IMG/VR virus record: IMGVR_UViG_3300036846_000821
Location: 1-32,700 of that record
Reading direction: 5' to 3' (one strand)
DNA: 32,700 nucleotides
DNA from: a virus
The notes under the pieces were generated by a model. It was not told the origin of the DNA. It saw only the letters and a list, made by a program, of their open reading frames with translations, and ran no database searches. Both the position numbers and the translations under genes were made by a program. Below, one piece after another: positions 25,497-32,700 of the stretch (position 1 is its first letter; each line of letters starts with the position of its first letter).

Positions 25497-26189
25497 GTGA
25501 AACTCTTGGATCTTTTCTGCGGCGAAGGCGGAGCCGCCACCGGCTACTTCACCGCAGGCTGGGACGTCCACGGCGTCGACTACGACAACGCCCGACTCCG
25601 GCACTACCCCTACGACTGCGACCGGGCCGACGCCCTCGACTACCTCTACGCCCACGGCCACCGCTACGACCTGATCCACGCCTCCCCACCCTGCACCGGC
25701 TACACCCGAGGCACCGTCGGCATCAAAGACCGCGACACCCGGTACACCCGCCTCATCGCCGCCACCCGCGCCGCCCTGATCGACGTCGGGAAACCCTGGA
25801 TCATCGAGAACGTCGCCGGAGCCGCCCCCGAGATGAACACCCCGCTCCTACTCTGCGGACGCATGTTCGGCCTCTACACCCACGACGCCGACGGACGACT
25901 CCTGGTCCTCGACCGGCACCGACTCTTCGAATCCCCACTCATCTTCCGGCAACCCGTCCACCCCGACCACCATCGCGGCAAGATCACCGTCGGCGGCGCC
26001 TACGGCGGAGCCCGCAACGACCCCCACGAAGCCCGCTACCAGCGCGGCGGCGGCTACGTCCCCCACCCCAACATCCAACGACGGCTCCTCGGCGTGAACT
26101 GGATGAGCCCCCAAGGCACCGCCCTCGCCATCCCCCCCGCCTACACCCGCTACCTCGGGAAACAAGCCAAACTCCTGCTCACCCATTGA
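25497..26189 (+). CDS. Cytosine-C5 methyltransferase-like protein
   Basis: 230 aa from GTG. Motif I LLDLFCGEGGAATGYF (3-18), DYDNARLRHYPY acidic SAM contact, motif IV HASPPCTGYTRG (61-72) with the catalytic PC, and ENV (104-106). Compared with full Dcm enzymes it is short and lacks an obvious target-recognition domain, a form frequent in actinophages. May protect phage DNA from restriction. Preceded by AGGAGAGG. Confidence 0.82.
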   Translation: MKLLDLFCGEGGAATGYFTAGWDVHGVDYDNARLRHYPYDCDRADALDYLYAHGHRYDLIHASPPCTGYTRGTVGIKDRDTRYTRLIAATRAALIDVGKPWIIENVAGAAPEMNTPLLLCGRMFGLYTHDADGRLLVLDRHRLFESPLIFRQPVHPDHHRGKITVGGAYGGARNDPHEARYQRGGGYVPHPNIQRRLLGVNWMSPQGTALAIPPAYTRYLGKQAKLLLTH

Positions 26190-26230
26190 CCCGCCCGTTG
26201 CGTAGGCAGATCATCGGCACAGGAGGAGAC

Positions 26231-26773
26231 ATGCAGCAGGACTCGAACGACCCCACCGGCGTGTCCGGCGAATCCGGCAAGTCCAAAGGCAAGAACCTCG
26301 CCAACGCCCGCTCCCGGAAAGCCGACGCCGCCGTCCAGATGCGGCTCGCCGGAGCCACCTGGGCCGAGATCGCCCAAGCCCTCGGCTACCCCACCCCCCG
26401 CCAGGCCCTGGTCTCCACCGAACGCGCCCTGGTCAAACAACTCGACTCCTACGAAGACCGGGAGAAGATGCGGAAGATCGCCGGAGCCCGACTCGAACGG
26501 CTGCTCCGCTCGGTGTGGCCCAAGGCGATCAACCCCGACGACCCCGACCACCTGGTCGCCGTCTCCAAAGCCCGCGAGGTCATCGACCGGCACGCCAAAC
26601 TGTTCGGCCTCGACGCCCCCGTCGAAGTGGTCGTCCACAAACCCACCGCCACCGAACTGGAAGCCTGGGTCGCCCGGGTCGTCGCGTTCAACGGACCCCA
26701 GGTGGTCGAGTACGACATCCTCGACGGCGAAGTCATCGAAGACACCGCAGACACAGACGAGGAGGCGTCATGA
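26231..26773 (+). CDS. Terminase small subunit-like HTH protein
   Basis: 180 aa. MRLAGATWAEIAQALGYPTP then RQALVSTERALVKQ is a helix-turn-helix; REKMRKIAGARLERLLRSVW and SKAREVIDRHAKLFGLDAPV form the helical centre; the acidic C-terminus is usual for TerS. Position three genes before the large terminase supports a role in recognising packaging DNA. GGAGGAGAC before ATG 26231. Confidence 0.75.
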   Translation: MQQDSNDPTGVSGESGKSKGKNLANARSRKADAAVQMRLAGATWAEIAQALGYPTPRQALVSTERALVKQLDSYEDREKMRKIAGARLERLLRSVWPKAINPDDPDHLVAVSKAREVIDRHAKLFGLDAPVEVVVHKPTATELEAWVARVVAFNGPQVVEYDILDGEVIEDTADTDEEAS

Positions 26774-26841
26774 TCGCCCGGTTCCTGGGCTACCTGTTCG
26801 GCTGGCTCACCGGTCGGCTGGTCCGCCTGGTGTTCGGCTGA
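26770..26841 (+). CDS. Tiny hydrophobic peptide, 23 aa
   Basis: MIARFLGYLFGWLTGRLVRL plus VFG. ATG overlaps the TerS stop (ATGA) and its TGA overlaps the next ATG (TGATG), so it is translated only by coupling. Amphipathic, Arg- and Trp-containing: a membrane-active or packing peptide is possible. Confidence 0.5.
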   Translation: MIARFLGYLFGWLTGRLVRLVFG

Positions 26842-27194
26842 TGGGGTTCCGGGTCGAACCGTGGCTGTACCCCGGACGAGCCAAGATCCAGTTCACCACC
26901 TCCGCCGAGATGCCGAACCTGATCTACCAGGCATGCCTGACCACCGGGGTGCTGTCCAACACCGTGTACTGCCAGTTGGCGCTGGTCGACGCCCTCGCCC
27001 GCGACCTCGGGGTGGACCGGCAGACCCTGCTCGCGAAACTCCCCACCCCACGGGGACCGTCGGCCCACCTGTACGACCCGACCGGCGGACACAGCATGGA
27101 CCGATACCCCCACAAGACCCGCCCGGTCAGCGAAGAACAGTCCGGCGGAGTCCTGTCCACAGGACCCGCCAACACCAACGAAGAGGTTCACTGA
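26841..27194 (+). CDS. Hypothetical protein, 117 aa
   Basis: FRVEPWLYPGRAKIQFTTSA, then NLIYQACLTTGVLSNTVYCQ and LVDALARDLGVDRQTLLAKL. The region from about residue 30 is helical. OIR copy 34 encodes VLSTGP near the C-terminus. Between the small and large terminase; role unknown. Confidence 0.65.
   Translation: MGFRVEPWLYPGRAKIQFTTSAEMPNLIYQACLTTGVLSNTVYCQLALVDALARDLGVDRQTLLAKLPTPRGPSAHLYDPTGGHSMDRYPHKTRPVSEEQSGGVLSTGPANTNEEVH
27149..27166 (+). repeat. OIR copy 34 (rightward)
   Basis: aGTCCTGT-CC-ACAGGACC on the + strand inside a + gene: same spacer polarity relative to transcription as the leftward copies. Confidence 0.92.
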
Positions 27195-27219
27195 TGGGTG
27201 CTCTGGGTATCCTGGGTGC

Positions 27220-27411
27220 ATGGCGAAGGTCAGGTGGACCACGGTCTGCGCCGGAGGCTGCGGCACGGTGCTGCCCTCCGGCACCGTCGCCACCCGTCTC
27301 CACCGGGGTTGGTGGTGCGGACCATGCCTGAACAAGCACCGGGCGACCTGCCACCACCTGACCTGGACGCCTGGCGGAACTGGGACCCGGCCTACCAGCA
27401 GCAGGCGATAG
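27220..27411 (+). CDS. Small zinc-binding type protein, 63 aa, overlapping the terminase start
   Basis: TVCAGGCGTVLPSGTVATRL then HRGWWCGPCLNKHRATC: a C...C and C..C pattern like small zinc ribbons. It overlaps the terminase start at 27324 by 88 nt in another frame. No strong binding site upstream, so confidence is limited; a 45-codon alternative from ATG 27194 looks like a shadow. Confidence 0.5.
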   Translation: MAKVRWTTVCAGGCGTVLPSGTVATRLHRGWWCGPCLNKHRATCHHLTWTPGGTGTRPTSSRR

Positions 27412-28736
27412 ACCTCCTCAACGAACGGCTCCGCTCCACCTGGCGACCCTTCTTCTGCCCGGTCCGCGACTGCGACGGCTCCCCCCACGCGAACTGGGAA
27501 TGGAACCACGCCCGCGCCGACCAACGCCCCCCCGCCTGGAACGACCCCTGGCTCACCCTGCTCCTGTCCGGCGGACGCGGCTCCGGGAAAACCCGCACCG
27601 GCTCCGAAGTCACCCACAAGGTCGCCGACAAGGTCCCCCGGATCATCCTGGTCGGCGCCACCGGACCCGACCTGAGAGACACGATGGTCGAAGGAGTCTC
27701 CGGGATCCTGGTCACCTCACCCCCCGGCAAACGTCCCCTCTGGGAGCCGTCGAAAAAGAAACTGACCTGGCCCAACGGCTGCATCGGGCTCGGCTTCTCC
27801 GCCGAAGAACCCGACCGGCTGCGTGGACCCCAAGGCGGCTTCGCCTGGTGCGACGAACCCGCCCACTACCCCCTCGCCCAGCAGGTCTGGGACAACCTGC
27901 TGTTCGGGCTGAGGATGAAAGACGGCGTCAAAGCCCACGTCGTCGCCACCTCCACCCCCCGGCCCACCAAGTTCGTCAAAACCCTCACCGCCGACCCGTC
28001 CACCGTCGTCCACCGGGTGTCCACCTACGCCAACCTCGACAACCTCGCCGACACGTTCAAACAAACCATCCTCGACCGCTACGAAGGCACCCGGCTCGGC
28101 AGACAAGAACTCCACGGCGAGATCCTCGACGACGTCGAAGGCGCCCTGTGGACCTGGGACATGTTCGACTGGGTCGACACCCCCCCAGCCCTGACCCGGA
28201 TCGTGGTCGGGGTGGACCCCGCCGGAACCGCCAACCAACGCTCCGACGAAACCGGGATCATCGTCGCCGGGATCGCCGCCGACCAGCACCTGTACATCCT
28301 CGACGACTCCTCCGGGAAGTACAGTCCCGCCGCCTGGGGCGGCAAAGCCAACGGCTGCTACGAAACCTTCGCCGCCGACGCGATCGTCCCGGAGAAGAAC
28401 TACGGAGCCGACATGGTCCGGTTCACGTTGGAGAACTCCGGGTACACCGGAGCCCGGATCCAGATGGTCGAGTCCCGACGCGGCAAGGCGATCCGCGCCG
28501 AACCCATCGTCGCCCTCTACGAGAAGCACCGGGTCCACCACGTCGGCAGACAGGGCGACCTGTCCGAACTGGAAGACGAACTCACCACCTGGGTGCCCGG
28601 CCAAGGCGACTCCCCGAACCGGCTCGACGCCCTCGTCCACGCCCTAACCAACCTGGCCCGCCGGACCATGCCCGCCCAGGTCTCCGACCCCACCCGACTT
28701 CCGATGCGGGCACCCCGGCTCCGGGTCGTGTCATAG
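27324..28736 (+). CDS. terL: Terminase large subunit
   Basis: 470 aa. Walker A SGGRGSGKT (82-90), Walker B GFAWCDE (172-178), coupling motif VVATSTP (206-212), and nuclease-domain residues in VGVDPAG (D298), the SDETG turn (D308) and NRLDALVHAL (D435). It packages DNA into the head by ATP hydrolysis and cuts it with its RNase H-like domain. ATG 27324 lies after a small overlapping gene. Confidence 0.93.
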   Translation: MPEQAPGDLPPPDLDAWRNWDPAYQQQAIDLLNERLRSTWRPFFCPVRDCDGSPHANWEWNHARADQRPPAWNDPWLTLLLSGGRGSGKTRTGSEVTHKVADKVPRIILVGATGPDLRDTMVEGVSGILVTSPPGKRPLWEPSKKKLTWPNGCIGLGFSAEEPDRLRGPQGGFAWCDEPAHYPLAQQVWDNLLFGLRMKDGVKAHVVATSTPRPTKFVKTLTADPSTVVHRVSTYANLDNLADTFKQTILDRYEGTRLGRQELHGEILDDVEGALWTWDMFDWVDTPPALTRIVVGVDPAGTANQRSDETGIIVAGIAADQHLYILDDSSGKYSPAAWGGKANGCYETFAADAIVPEKNYGADMVRFTLENSGYTGARIQMVESRRGKAIRAEPIVALYEKHRVHHVGRQGDLSELEDELTTWVPGQGDSPNRLDALVHALTNLARRTMPAQVSDPTRLPMRAPRLRVVS

Positions 28737-28743
28737 TCACGCC

Positions 28744-28986
28744 ATGACCACCACGCTGGCTCCAAGTCCCGGAACAGTCGTTCCGAACATCTCACCCGGC
28801 ACCTACTCCGGCGGCTGGGCTGTCATCCTCCGGCCACCGCAGTCCCTGACCGCGCTGCAGTCTTCAAAGCCACCGATCACCGGCCTCCCGGCCACCGCCT
28901 GGGCCACGGGTTCCCAGGTGACCTTCGCGGACGCCTCCACTGCGTACTGGAACGGCACCGCCTGGGTCACTGGCACCGCTCCCTGA
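28744..28986 (+). CDS. Small hypothetical protein, 80 aa
   Basis: MTTTLAPSPGTVVPNISPGT, then GGWAVILRPPQSL, PITGLPATAWATGSQVTFAD and YWNGTAWVTGTAP. The YWNGTAW ending is common in phage structural appendage proteins. No binding site visible; translated 7 nt after the terminase stop. Confidence 0.6.
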   Translation: MTTTLAPSPGTVVPNISPGTYSGGWAVILRPPQSLTALQSSKPPITGLPATAWATGSQVTFADASTAYWNGTAWVTGTAP

Positions 28987-28996
28987 CTGTCACCTA

Positions 28997-29014
28997 GGTC
29001 CTGTGCACAGGACC
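28997..29014. repeat. OIR copy 35
   Basis: Perfect palindrome, spacer GC; marks the left edge of the membrane/collagen cassette, just before the ribosome binding site of the 29028 gene. Confidence 0.95.
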
Positions 29015-29027
29015 GGAACAGAGGACC

Positions 29028-29342
29028 ATGCACCACTCCACGTTCGTGTGGATCGCCGCCAGCGTGGTCGCGGTGCTGTCCATCGCCCGCACCGCCCGGT
29101 TCATCTGCTGGGACGACTTCCCGCCGATGGAGGCGCTGCGGCTGCGGCTAGTCACCGGGTTCGGGGAGAACTGGGGCAAGGTGTGGACCTGCCAGTTCTG
29201 CCTCGCCCCCTACCTGACCGCCGGGATGGGGGTCTGGGTGTGGCTCTCGGATCTGAACGCCTGGTGGTGGATCATCAACGGATGGTGGGCTGCGTCGTAT
29301 CTCGCCGCGATCGTGGTCGCCTACGACCAGCCGGAGGACTGA
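29028..29342 (+). CDS. Membrane protein, DUF1360-like, 104 aa
   Basis: STFVWIAASVVAVLSIARTA, then RFICWDDFPPMEALRLRL, GKVWTCQFCLAPYLTAGMG, VWVWLSDLNAWWWIINGWW and AASYLAAIVVAYD. The R-T-x(4)-C-W-D...R...C..C..P pattern fits DUF1360 phage membrane proteins. About three membrane segments. Function unknown. Confidence 0.72.
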   Translation: MHHSTFVWIAASVVAVLSIARTARFICWDDFPPMEALRLRLVTGFGENWGKVWTCQFCLAPYLTAGMGVWVWLSDLNAWWWIINGWWAASYLAAIVVAYDQPED

Positions 29343-29356
29343 CCAGGGGGTGAACC

Positions 29357-29587
29357 GTGAAACGGTCCACCACCGACCTGCTGGTCCTGATGATCGCCGG
29401 GACCGTGTGCGCCGCGATCCTGGTCACCATCGTCGCGCTCTCGGTCAGCGAGTTCTACCACCCCAACACCGACACTTCGAAGGTCGCCGGTGCCATCGTC
29501 AACGTCATCAACACCATGATCGGGCTGCTCGCCGGGTTCCTCGCCGGGCGCACCAGGACCAGGAAGAAGAACGGTGATCCTGAGTAG
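29357..29587 (+). CDS. Small membrane protein, 76 aa
   Basis: [20 protein letters not shown] and [20 protein letters not shown] form two membrane segments separated by [15 protein letters not shown]; the Arg/Lys tail [12 protein letters not shown] is cytoplasmic. GTG after AGGGGG. A holin-like layout but not enough to call. Confidence 0.65.
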   Translation: MKRSTTDLLVLMIAGTVCAAILVTIVALSVSEFYHPNTDTSKVAGAIVNVINTMIGLLAGFLAGRTRTRKKNGDPE

Positions 29588-30125
29588 GCCGGTCGTCTCG
29601 TTCACGTTGGCTGGGGCGCTGGGCCTGACCGCACTGGCCTCCTCGGTCGTCAACGCCGCCGTCCACCCCGAGTCGGTCCCCGGTACCACCACCCAGGTCC
29701 TGTCCACAGGACCCACCGGACCACCCGGACCGCAGGGTACGCAGGGGCCACCGGGCAGACGAGGACCGCCGGGCAAGCAAGGGCAGCCCGGAACCCAGGG
29801 TCAGCAGGGAACCAACGGGACTGCCGGGACCAACGGCAGCAACGGCGGGCCAGGACCCCCAGGACCTCCCGGCACCCGGGGACTGCCAGGTCCGCGCGGA
29901 CTGCCGGGACGCCCAGGCCCCCCCGGAAAGGACGGGACCCAGGGGCAACCCGGACCTCGCGGACCACGCGGCTCGCGAGGGTTCCGTGGAGTGTCCGGCA
30001 CCCCGGGTCCCGCAGGACCACCGTGCCCCACCGGGTACACCGGCATGCGGCTCGGCCTCCACGAACGTGACCCTGCCGATGTGACCATCTTCGTCTGGGT
30101 GTGTGTCGCCCATACCCAGGGGTGA
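29574..30125 (+). CDS. Collagen-like protein with N-terminal membrane/signal segment
   Basis: 183 aa. Hydrophobic lead [20 protein letters not shown], then VLSTGP from OIR copy 36, then about 34 Gly-X-Y triplets (residues 46-148, for example [19 protein letters not shown]) and a C-terminal cap with [20 protein letters not shown]. Collagen-like trimers occur in phage fibres and decoration proteins; here the membrane-type lead and the place between terminase and portal are unusual. GTG overlaps the upstream gene. Confidence 0.85.
   Translation: MILSRPVVSFTLAGALGLTALASSVVNAAVHPESVPGTTTQVLSTGPTGPPGPQGTQGPPGRRGPPGKQGQPGTQGQQGTNGTAGTNGSNGGPGPPGPPGTRGLPGPRGLPGRPGPPGKDGTQGQPGPRGPRGSRGFRGVSGTPGPAGPPCPTGYTGMRLGLHERDPADVTIFVWVCVAHTQG
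29696..29713 (+). repeat. OIR copy 36 (rightward)
   Basis: Perfect arms, spacer CC on +, in the same polarity relative to the gene; at the junction of lead and collagen domain. Confidence 0.95.
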
Positions 30126-30177
30126 GACGGCTGTGCCACACTCCCCTTCAAGACACTCTCTTGCAGCGGAGTAGAAC

Positions 30178-31932
30178 ATGCCGCGTCGCCGCCCGCCGGA
30201 ACCGGCGGTGCCAGTTTCCACCGCACTCGTCGCAGCAGTGACCCGATATCCCGGAAAAGCCGCCCGGATCTACCGGCCCAACCAGGACTGGCAGGTCGAG
30301 TGCTACCGGCAGTACGGCATCTGCGGCGAAGCCAGGTTCGCCGCCAGGTTCTTCGGCAACGCCGTCTCCCGGGCCACCCTGAACGTGCAGAAGATGAACG
30401 GCCCCCACCCCGAAGCCGTCACCACCGGCCCCGCGTTCGCCGCCCAGCAAGACCTGTGGGGCGGACCGCAGAACCAGTCCCAGATGCTGCAGGCGATCGG
30501 GACACACCTCACCATCGCCGGAGAGTGCTACCTGGTCGGACGCACCGGCGACGACGGCACCGACCGCTGGGAAGTGGTGTCCTGCATCGAGATGCGGGTC
30601 AACGGCGACACCTGGACCATCAACTACGGCAACGGGCTCCCCGCCGTCGAACTCACAGACTCCGACGTGGTGCTCAGGATCTGGCTCCCCTCCCCGGTCC
30701 GACAGATCGAAGCCGACTCCCCCTACCGCAGCCTGCTACCCATCCTCTCCGAGATCGAGTGGCTCACCCGCCACGTGTTCGCGCAGATCACGTCCCGCCT
30801 CGCAGGCTCCGGCATCCTGATGATGCCGCAGTCGATGACGTTCCCACCGCCCCCCGCCCCCGACGGCCAAGAGATCGCCGCCTCCAACGACGCCGACACG
30901 TTCATGGCGACCCTCGCCGACGCGATGATGCGGCCTATCGAAGACCCCGGCAACCCGTCCGCCGTGGTCCCGATCGTGGTCACCGCCCCCGACGACGCGA
31001 TCGACAAGGCGAAACTGCTGACCTTCTGGTCCGAGTTGGACGCCCAGTCCATGCAACTGCGGAGCGAGGCGATCCGCCGGTTCGCGCTCGGCATGGACCT
31101 GCCCCCCGAACAGGTCCTCGGCATCTCGTCCCGCAGCGGCGGCGGCTCCGGCTCCGGCTCCGGCGCCGTCTCCCACTGGGGCGCCTGGCAGATCGAGGAA
31201 GCCACCATCAAACTTCACGTCGAGCCGATGCTCGACGTGATCGTCCAAGCCCTCACCACCGGCTACCTGGACCCGCTGGTCGACGACGGCTCCTACTTCA
31301 CCTACGACACGTCCTCGCTGAAACTGCGGCCCGACCGCTCCAAAGAAGCCTTCGAGTTGTACGACCGGGGACTGATCTCCGCCGAAGCCCTCCGCCGGGA
31401 GAACGGGTTCCCCGAAGACGACGCACCCAGCCACAACGAAACCGTCCAGTGGCTGCTGCTGAAAGTAGCGTCCGGGTCGTCCACCCCCGACCAGGTAGGC
31501 GCCGCACTGAAAGCCCTCGGCGTCGCCCTCGACGTACCCGCCCTGGGCCTGCCGTCGCGGGAAGCCCAGCCGCCGCCCTCTCTCGAAGAGCATCCCACCC
31601 GACCCCGCACCCCCGACGAGTCGGCTCTGGTAGCCGCCTCCGAAGCGCTGGTGTTCCGGGCACTGGAACGGGCCGGGAACCGGCTCCGCGCCCAAGGCAC
31701 CCGGCCCCCGGGGGTGCCGTCGTACGAAACCCACCTGTACGCCAAAGGCGACGAACGGTGCCTCGAAGACGCCTGGTCGTGTGCCGACCTGATCCTCGAC
31801 GGGATCGCCGACCCGGTCCAGGTGGTCCCCGTCCTCGACTCCTACTGCCAGTCGCTGCTCGCCGAACGGTCCCCCCACAAACGGGAACGGCTCGTCAACT
31901 GGCTCCGGCTGGCGAACCAGGTGAGCGCATGA
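30178..31932 (+). CDS. Portal protein
   Basis: 584 aa. WQVECYRQYGICGEARFAAR, LTIAGECYLVGRTGDDGTDR, SEIEWLTRHVFAQITSRLAG, AKLLTFWSELDAQSMQLRSE, AIRRFALGMDLPPEQVLGIS and the C-terminal EAFELYDRGLISAEALRREN pattern are those of the HK97/SPP1-type portal of actinophages. It forms the dodecameric entry for DNA and joins head to tail. The Ser/Gly-rich loop after residue 315 (SSRSGGGSGSGSGAV) is unusually flexible. Stop overlaps the MuF start (ATGA). Confidence 0.9.
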   Translation: MPRRRPPEPAVPVSTALVAAVTRYPGKAARIYRPNQDWQVECYRQYGICGEARFAARFFGNAVSRATLNVQKMNGPHPEAVTTGPAFAAQQDLWGGPQNQSQMLQAIGTHLTIAGECYLVGRTGDDGTDRWEVVSCIEMRVNGDTWTINYGNGLPAVELTDSDVVLRIWLPSPVRQIEADSPYRSLLPILSEIEWLTRHVFAQITSRLAGSGILMMPQSMTFPPPPAPDGQEIAASNDADTFMATLADAMMRPIEDPGNPSAVVPIVVTAPDDAIDKAKLLTFWSELDAQSMQLRSEAIRRFALGMDLPPEQVLGISSRSGGGSGSGSGAVSHWGAWQIEEATIKLHVEPMLDVIVQALTTGYLDPLVDDGSYFTYDTSSLKLRPDRSKEAFELYDRGLISAEALRRENGFPEDDAPSHNETVQWLLLKVASGSSTPDQVGAALKALGVALDVPALGLPSREAQPPPSLEEHPTRPRTPDESALVAASEALVFRALERAGNRLRAQGTRPPGVPSYETHLYAKGDERCLEDAWSCADLILDGIADPVQVVPVLDSYCQSLLAERSPHKRERLVNWLRLANQVSA

Positions 31933-32700
31933 AGACCTTCGACGTGGTCGAGTTCGCCGCCCAACGCCGCCGCTACCAAGACCTCGCAATCGACGCGATC
32001 GAGATGCTGGCGTCCAAGTGGCTGGTCGACCCGTCCGAGGAGAACCGGGACCGGCTGCTCGGCGAAGTCCGCTCCGTCTACCAGCGGACCTACCGCACCG
32101 ACAACGGCGAAGGCGAACCCCACGCCGCCACCGTCGCCGACACCATCGCCAGCATCCTGTCCCATTCCAGCCCAGACACCGACTCCTACACCCTGGCGAC
32201 CCTGCTCGCGATCAACGCCATGAACGCCGCCGCCCAACAGGCCGCCGACGACAACAGCGAACCGATCCTGTTGGAGTGGGTGACCATGCACGACGCCGAC
32301 GTGCGGCCCACCCACCGCGACGTCGACGGGGAACGCCGCCCACCCGGAGAAACCTGGGACGTGGGCGGCTCGGCGCTGCACTATCCCGGCCAACCCGTCG
32401 GGGACCCTTCCGTCTGGATCAACTGTCGGTGCACGCTGGCACCGGTGACCGCCGACACGGCACGACTCGGAGGTCCTGTGAACAGGACCACCTCAGGAGG
32501 AACCATGACCATCACGTCGACCAACACCAACGGCCTGCAGTCCTTCACCACCCAGGTCGACGCACCCGCAGCGGAACCCACCGAGACGACCGCCCCGATC
32601 GTGGTGCCCTGGCACGGGGTCCTCGCCCCCGAAGGGAAGTGGTCCGGCGACGGACGCCGGTTCGCCGAGAACTCCCTGTCCACCCGGGACCTGCCGCTGC
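31929..32700 (+). CDS. MuF-like minor head protein fused to a capsid protease (5' part)
   Basis: Open from ATG 31929 to the window end (257 codons). The first 180 residues hold a helical part and the MuF C-terminal motif (WVTMHDADVRPTHRDVDGER, WDVGGSALHYPGQPVGD, WINCRCTLAPVT). OIR copy 37 encodes GPVNRT. Then SGGTM is followed by a linker and VPWHGVLAPEGKWSGDGRRF, which looks like the start of a prohead protease. AGGAGGAACC precedes the in-frame ATG at 32505, so a separate shorter protease product is possible. Confidence 0.8.
   Translation, partial: MKTFDVVEFAAQRRRYQDLAIDAIEMLASKWLVDPSEENRDRLLGEVRSVYQRTYRTDNGEGEPHAATVADTIASILSHSSPDTDSYTLATLLAINAMNAAAQQAADDNSEPILLEWVTMHDADVRPTHRDVDGERRPPGETWDVGGSALHYPGQPVGDPSVWINCRCTLAPVTADTARLGGPVNRTTSGGTMTITSTNTNGLQSFTTQVDAPAAEPTETTAPIVVPWHGVLAPEGKWSGDGRRFAENSLSTRDLPL
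32472..32489 (+). repeat. OIR copy 37 (rightward, within the MuF-protease gene)
   Basis: Perfect arms, spacer GA on +, again in transcription polarity; in frame, followed by AGGAGG and an in-frame ATG. Confidence 0.95.

Noticed and set aside
27194-27331. 45-codon ORF (MGALGILGAWRR) before the terminase
   Set aside because: Good binding site, but Pro/Ala/Arg-rich shadow composition; the overlapping Cys-pattern frame at 27220 looks more like a protein.
212-32489. CRISPR array
   Set aside because: The repeats are short, widely and unevenly spaced, and between or within genes; there are no regular spacers.
212-32489. Repeats as simple intrinsic terminators
   Set aside because: The stem is only 7-8 bp, no U-tract follows, and copies occur in the middle of genes and in leaders just below promoters, so they cannot all stop transcription.
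212-32489. Serine-recombinase crossover sites (symmetric arms around a 2-bp centre)
   Set aside because: The form is suggestive, but no recombinase is encoded in the window and 37 active sites would shuffle the genome; kept only as an idea.
1-32700. tRNA or rRNA genes
   Set aside because: No cloverleaf with a CCA end or rRNA core sequence was recognised by reading; a dedicated scan would be needed to be sure.

Overview
The window is part of the genome of a tailed phage (siphovirus type) of a high-GC Gram-positive (actinobacterial) host. The basis is: terminase, portal and MuF-type head genes in order; uniformly GC-rich codons; GTG starts; chains of ATGA/GTGA overlaps; and many small Cys/His proteins typical of actinophages. 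The host genus cannot be fixed from the sequence. No tRNA, rRNA, CRISPR array or integrase was seen.

Layout. (1) 1-23156 is read almost entirely leftward: about 60 small genes. At the far left is a recombination/replication block: Cas4-like exonuclease (cut by the edge), Rad52-like annealing protein, VRR-NUC nuclease, two HNH nucleases, a Toprim primase-helicase and SSB. Right of it lie mostly unknown genes, including three exported proteins and several small membrane proteins. One gene at 1587-1844 runs the other way. (2) 23157-23818 is a divergent control region with a leftward promoter, repeats, a G-quadruplex motif and a dyad operator. (3) 23819-26189 is a rightward accessory block: two ribbon-helix-helix proteins, a histone-like peptide, a ParB-like protein and a cytosine methylase-like protein. 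(4) 26231-32700 is the rightward packaging/head block: small and large terminase, a membrane/collagen-like cassette, portal and a MuF-protease fusion cut by the edge.

The main discovery is an 18-bp dispersed element, called OIR here (oriented inverted repeat): GGTCCTGT-NN-ACAGGACC, 37 copies. It sits mostly between a stop codon and the next ribosome binding site, but 15 copies lie in reading frames (linkers, signal-peptide junctions, protein ends). The arms are symmetric but the two central bases are not random. Read in the direction of transcription they are CC (16), GC (13, symmetric), GA (4) and single CT, CG, TGC and GG. Copies on both coding strands keep this polarity, so the element tracks the direction of reading. 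Six leftward genes also carry a shared leader, GGGAGCAACC, between an OIR and the start codon (a seventh has the leader without a clear OIR). This resembles the start-associated sequences described for cluster K mycobacteriophages but has a different sequence.

Leftward transcription appears to start at three matching promoters (15791-15819, 21161-21189, 23533-23561). They share TAGGGTG at the start of a 17-bp spacer, and each has a dyad CTGGAC-GNA-GTCCAG-like site at the start point. A strong terminator (21373-21400) separates the 23.5-kb unit from the 21.1-kb unit. Other hairpins without clear U-tracts mark several gene ends.
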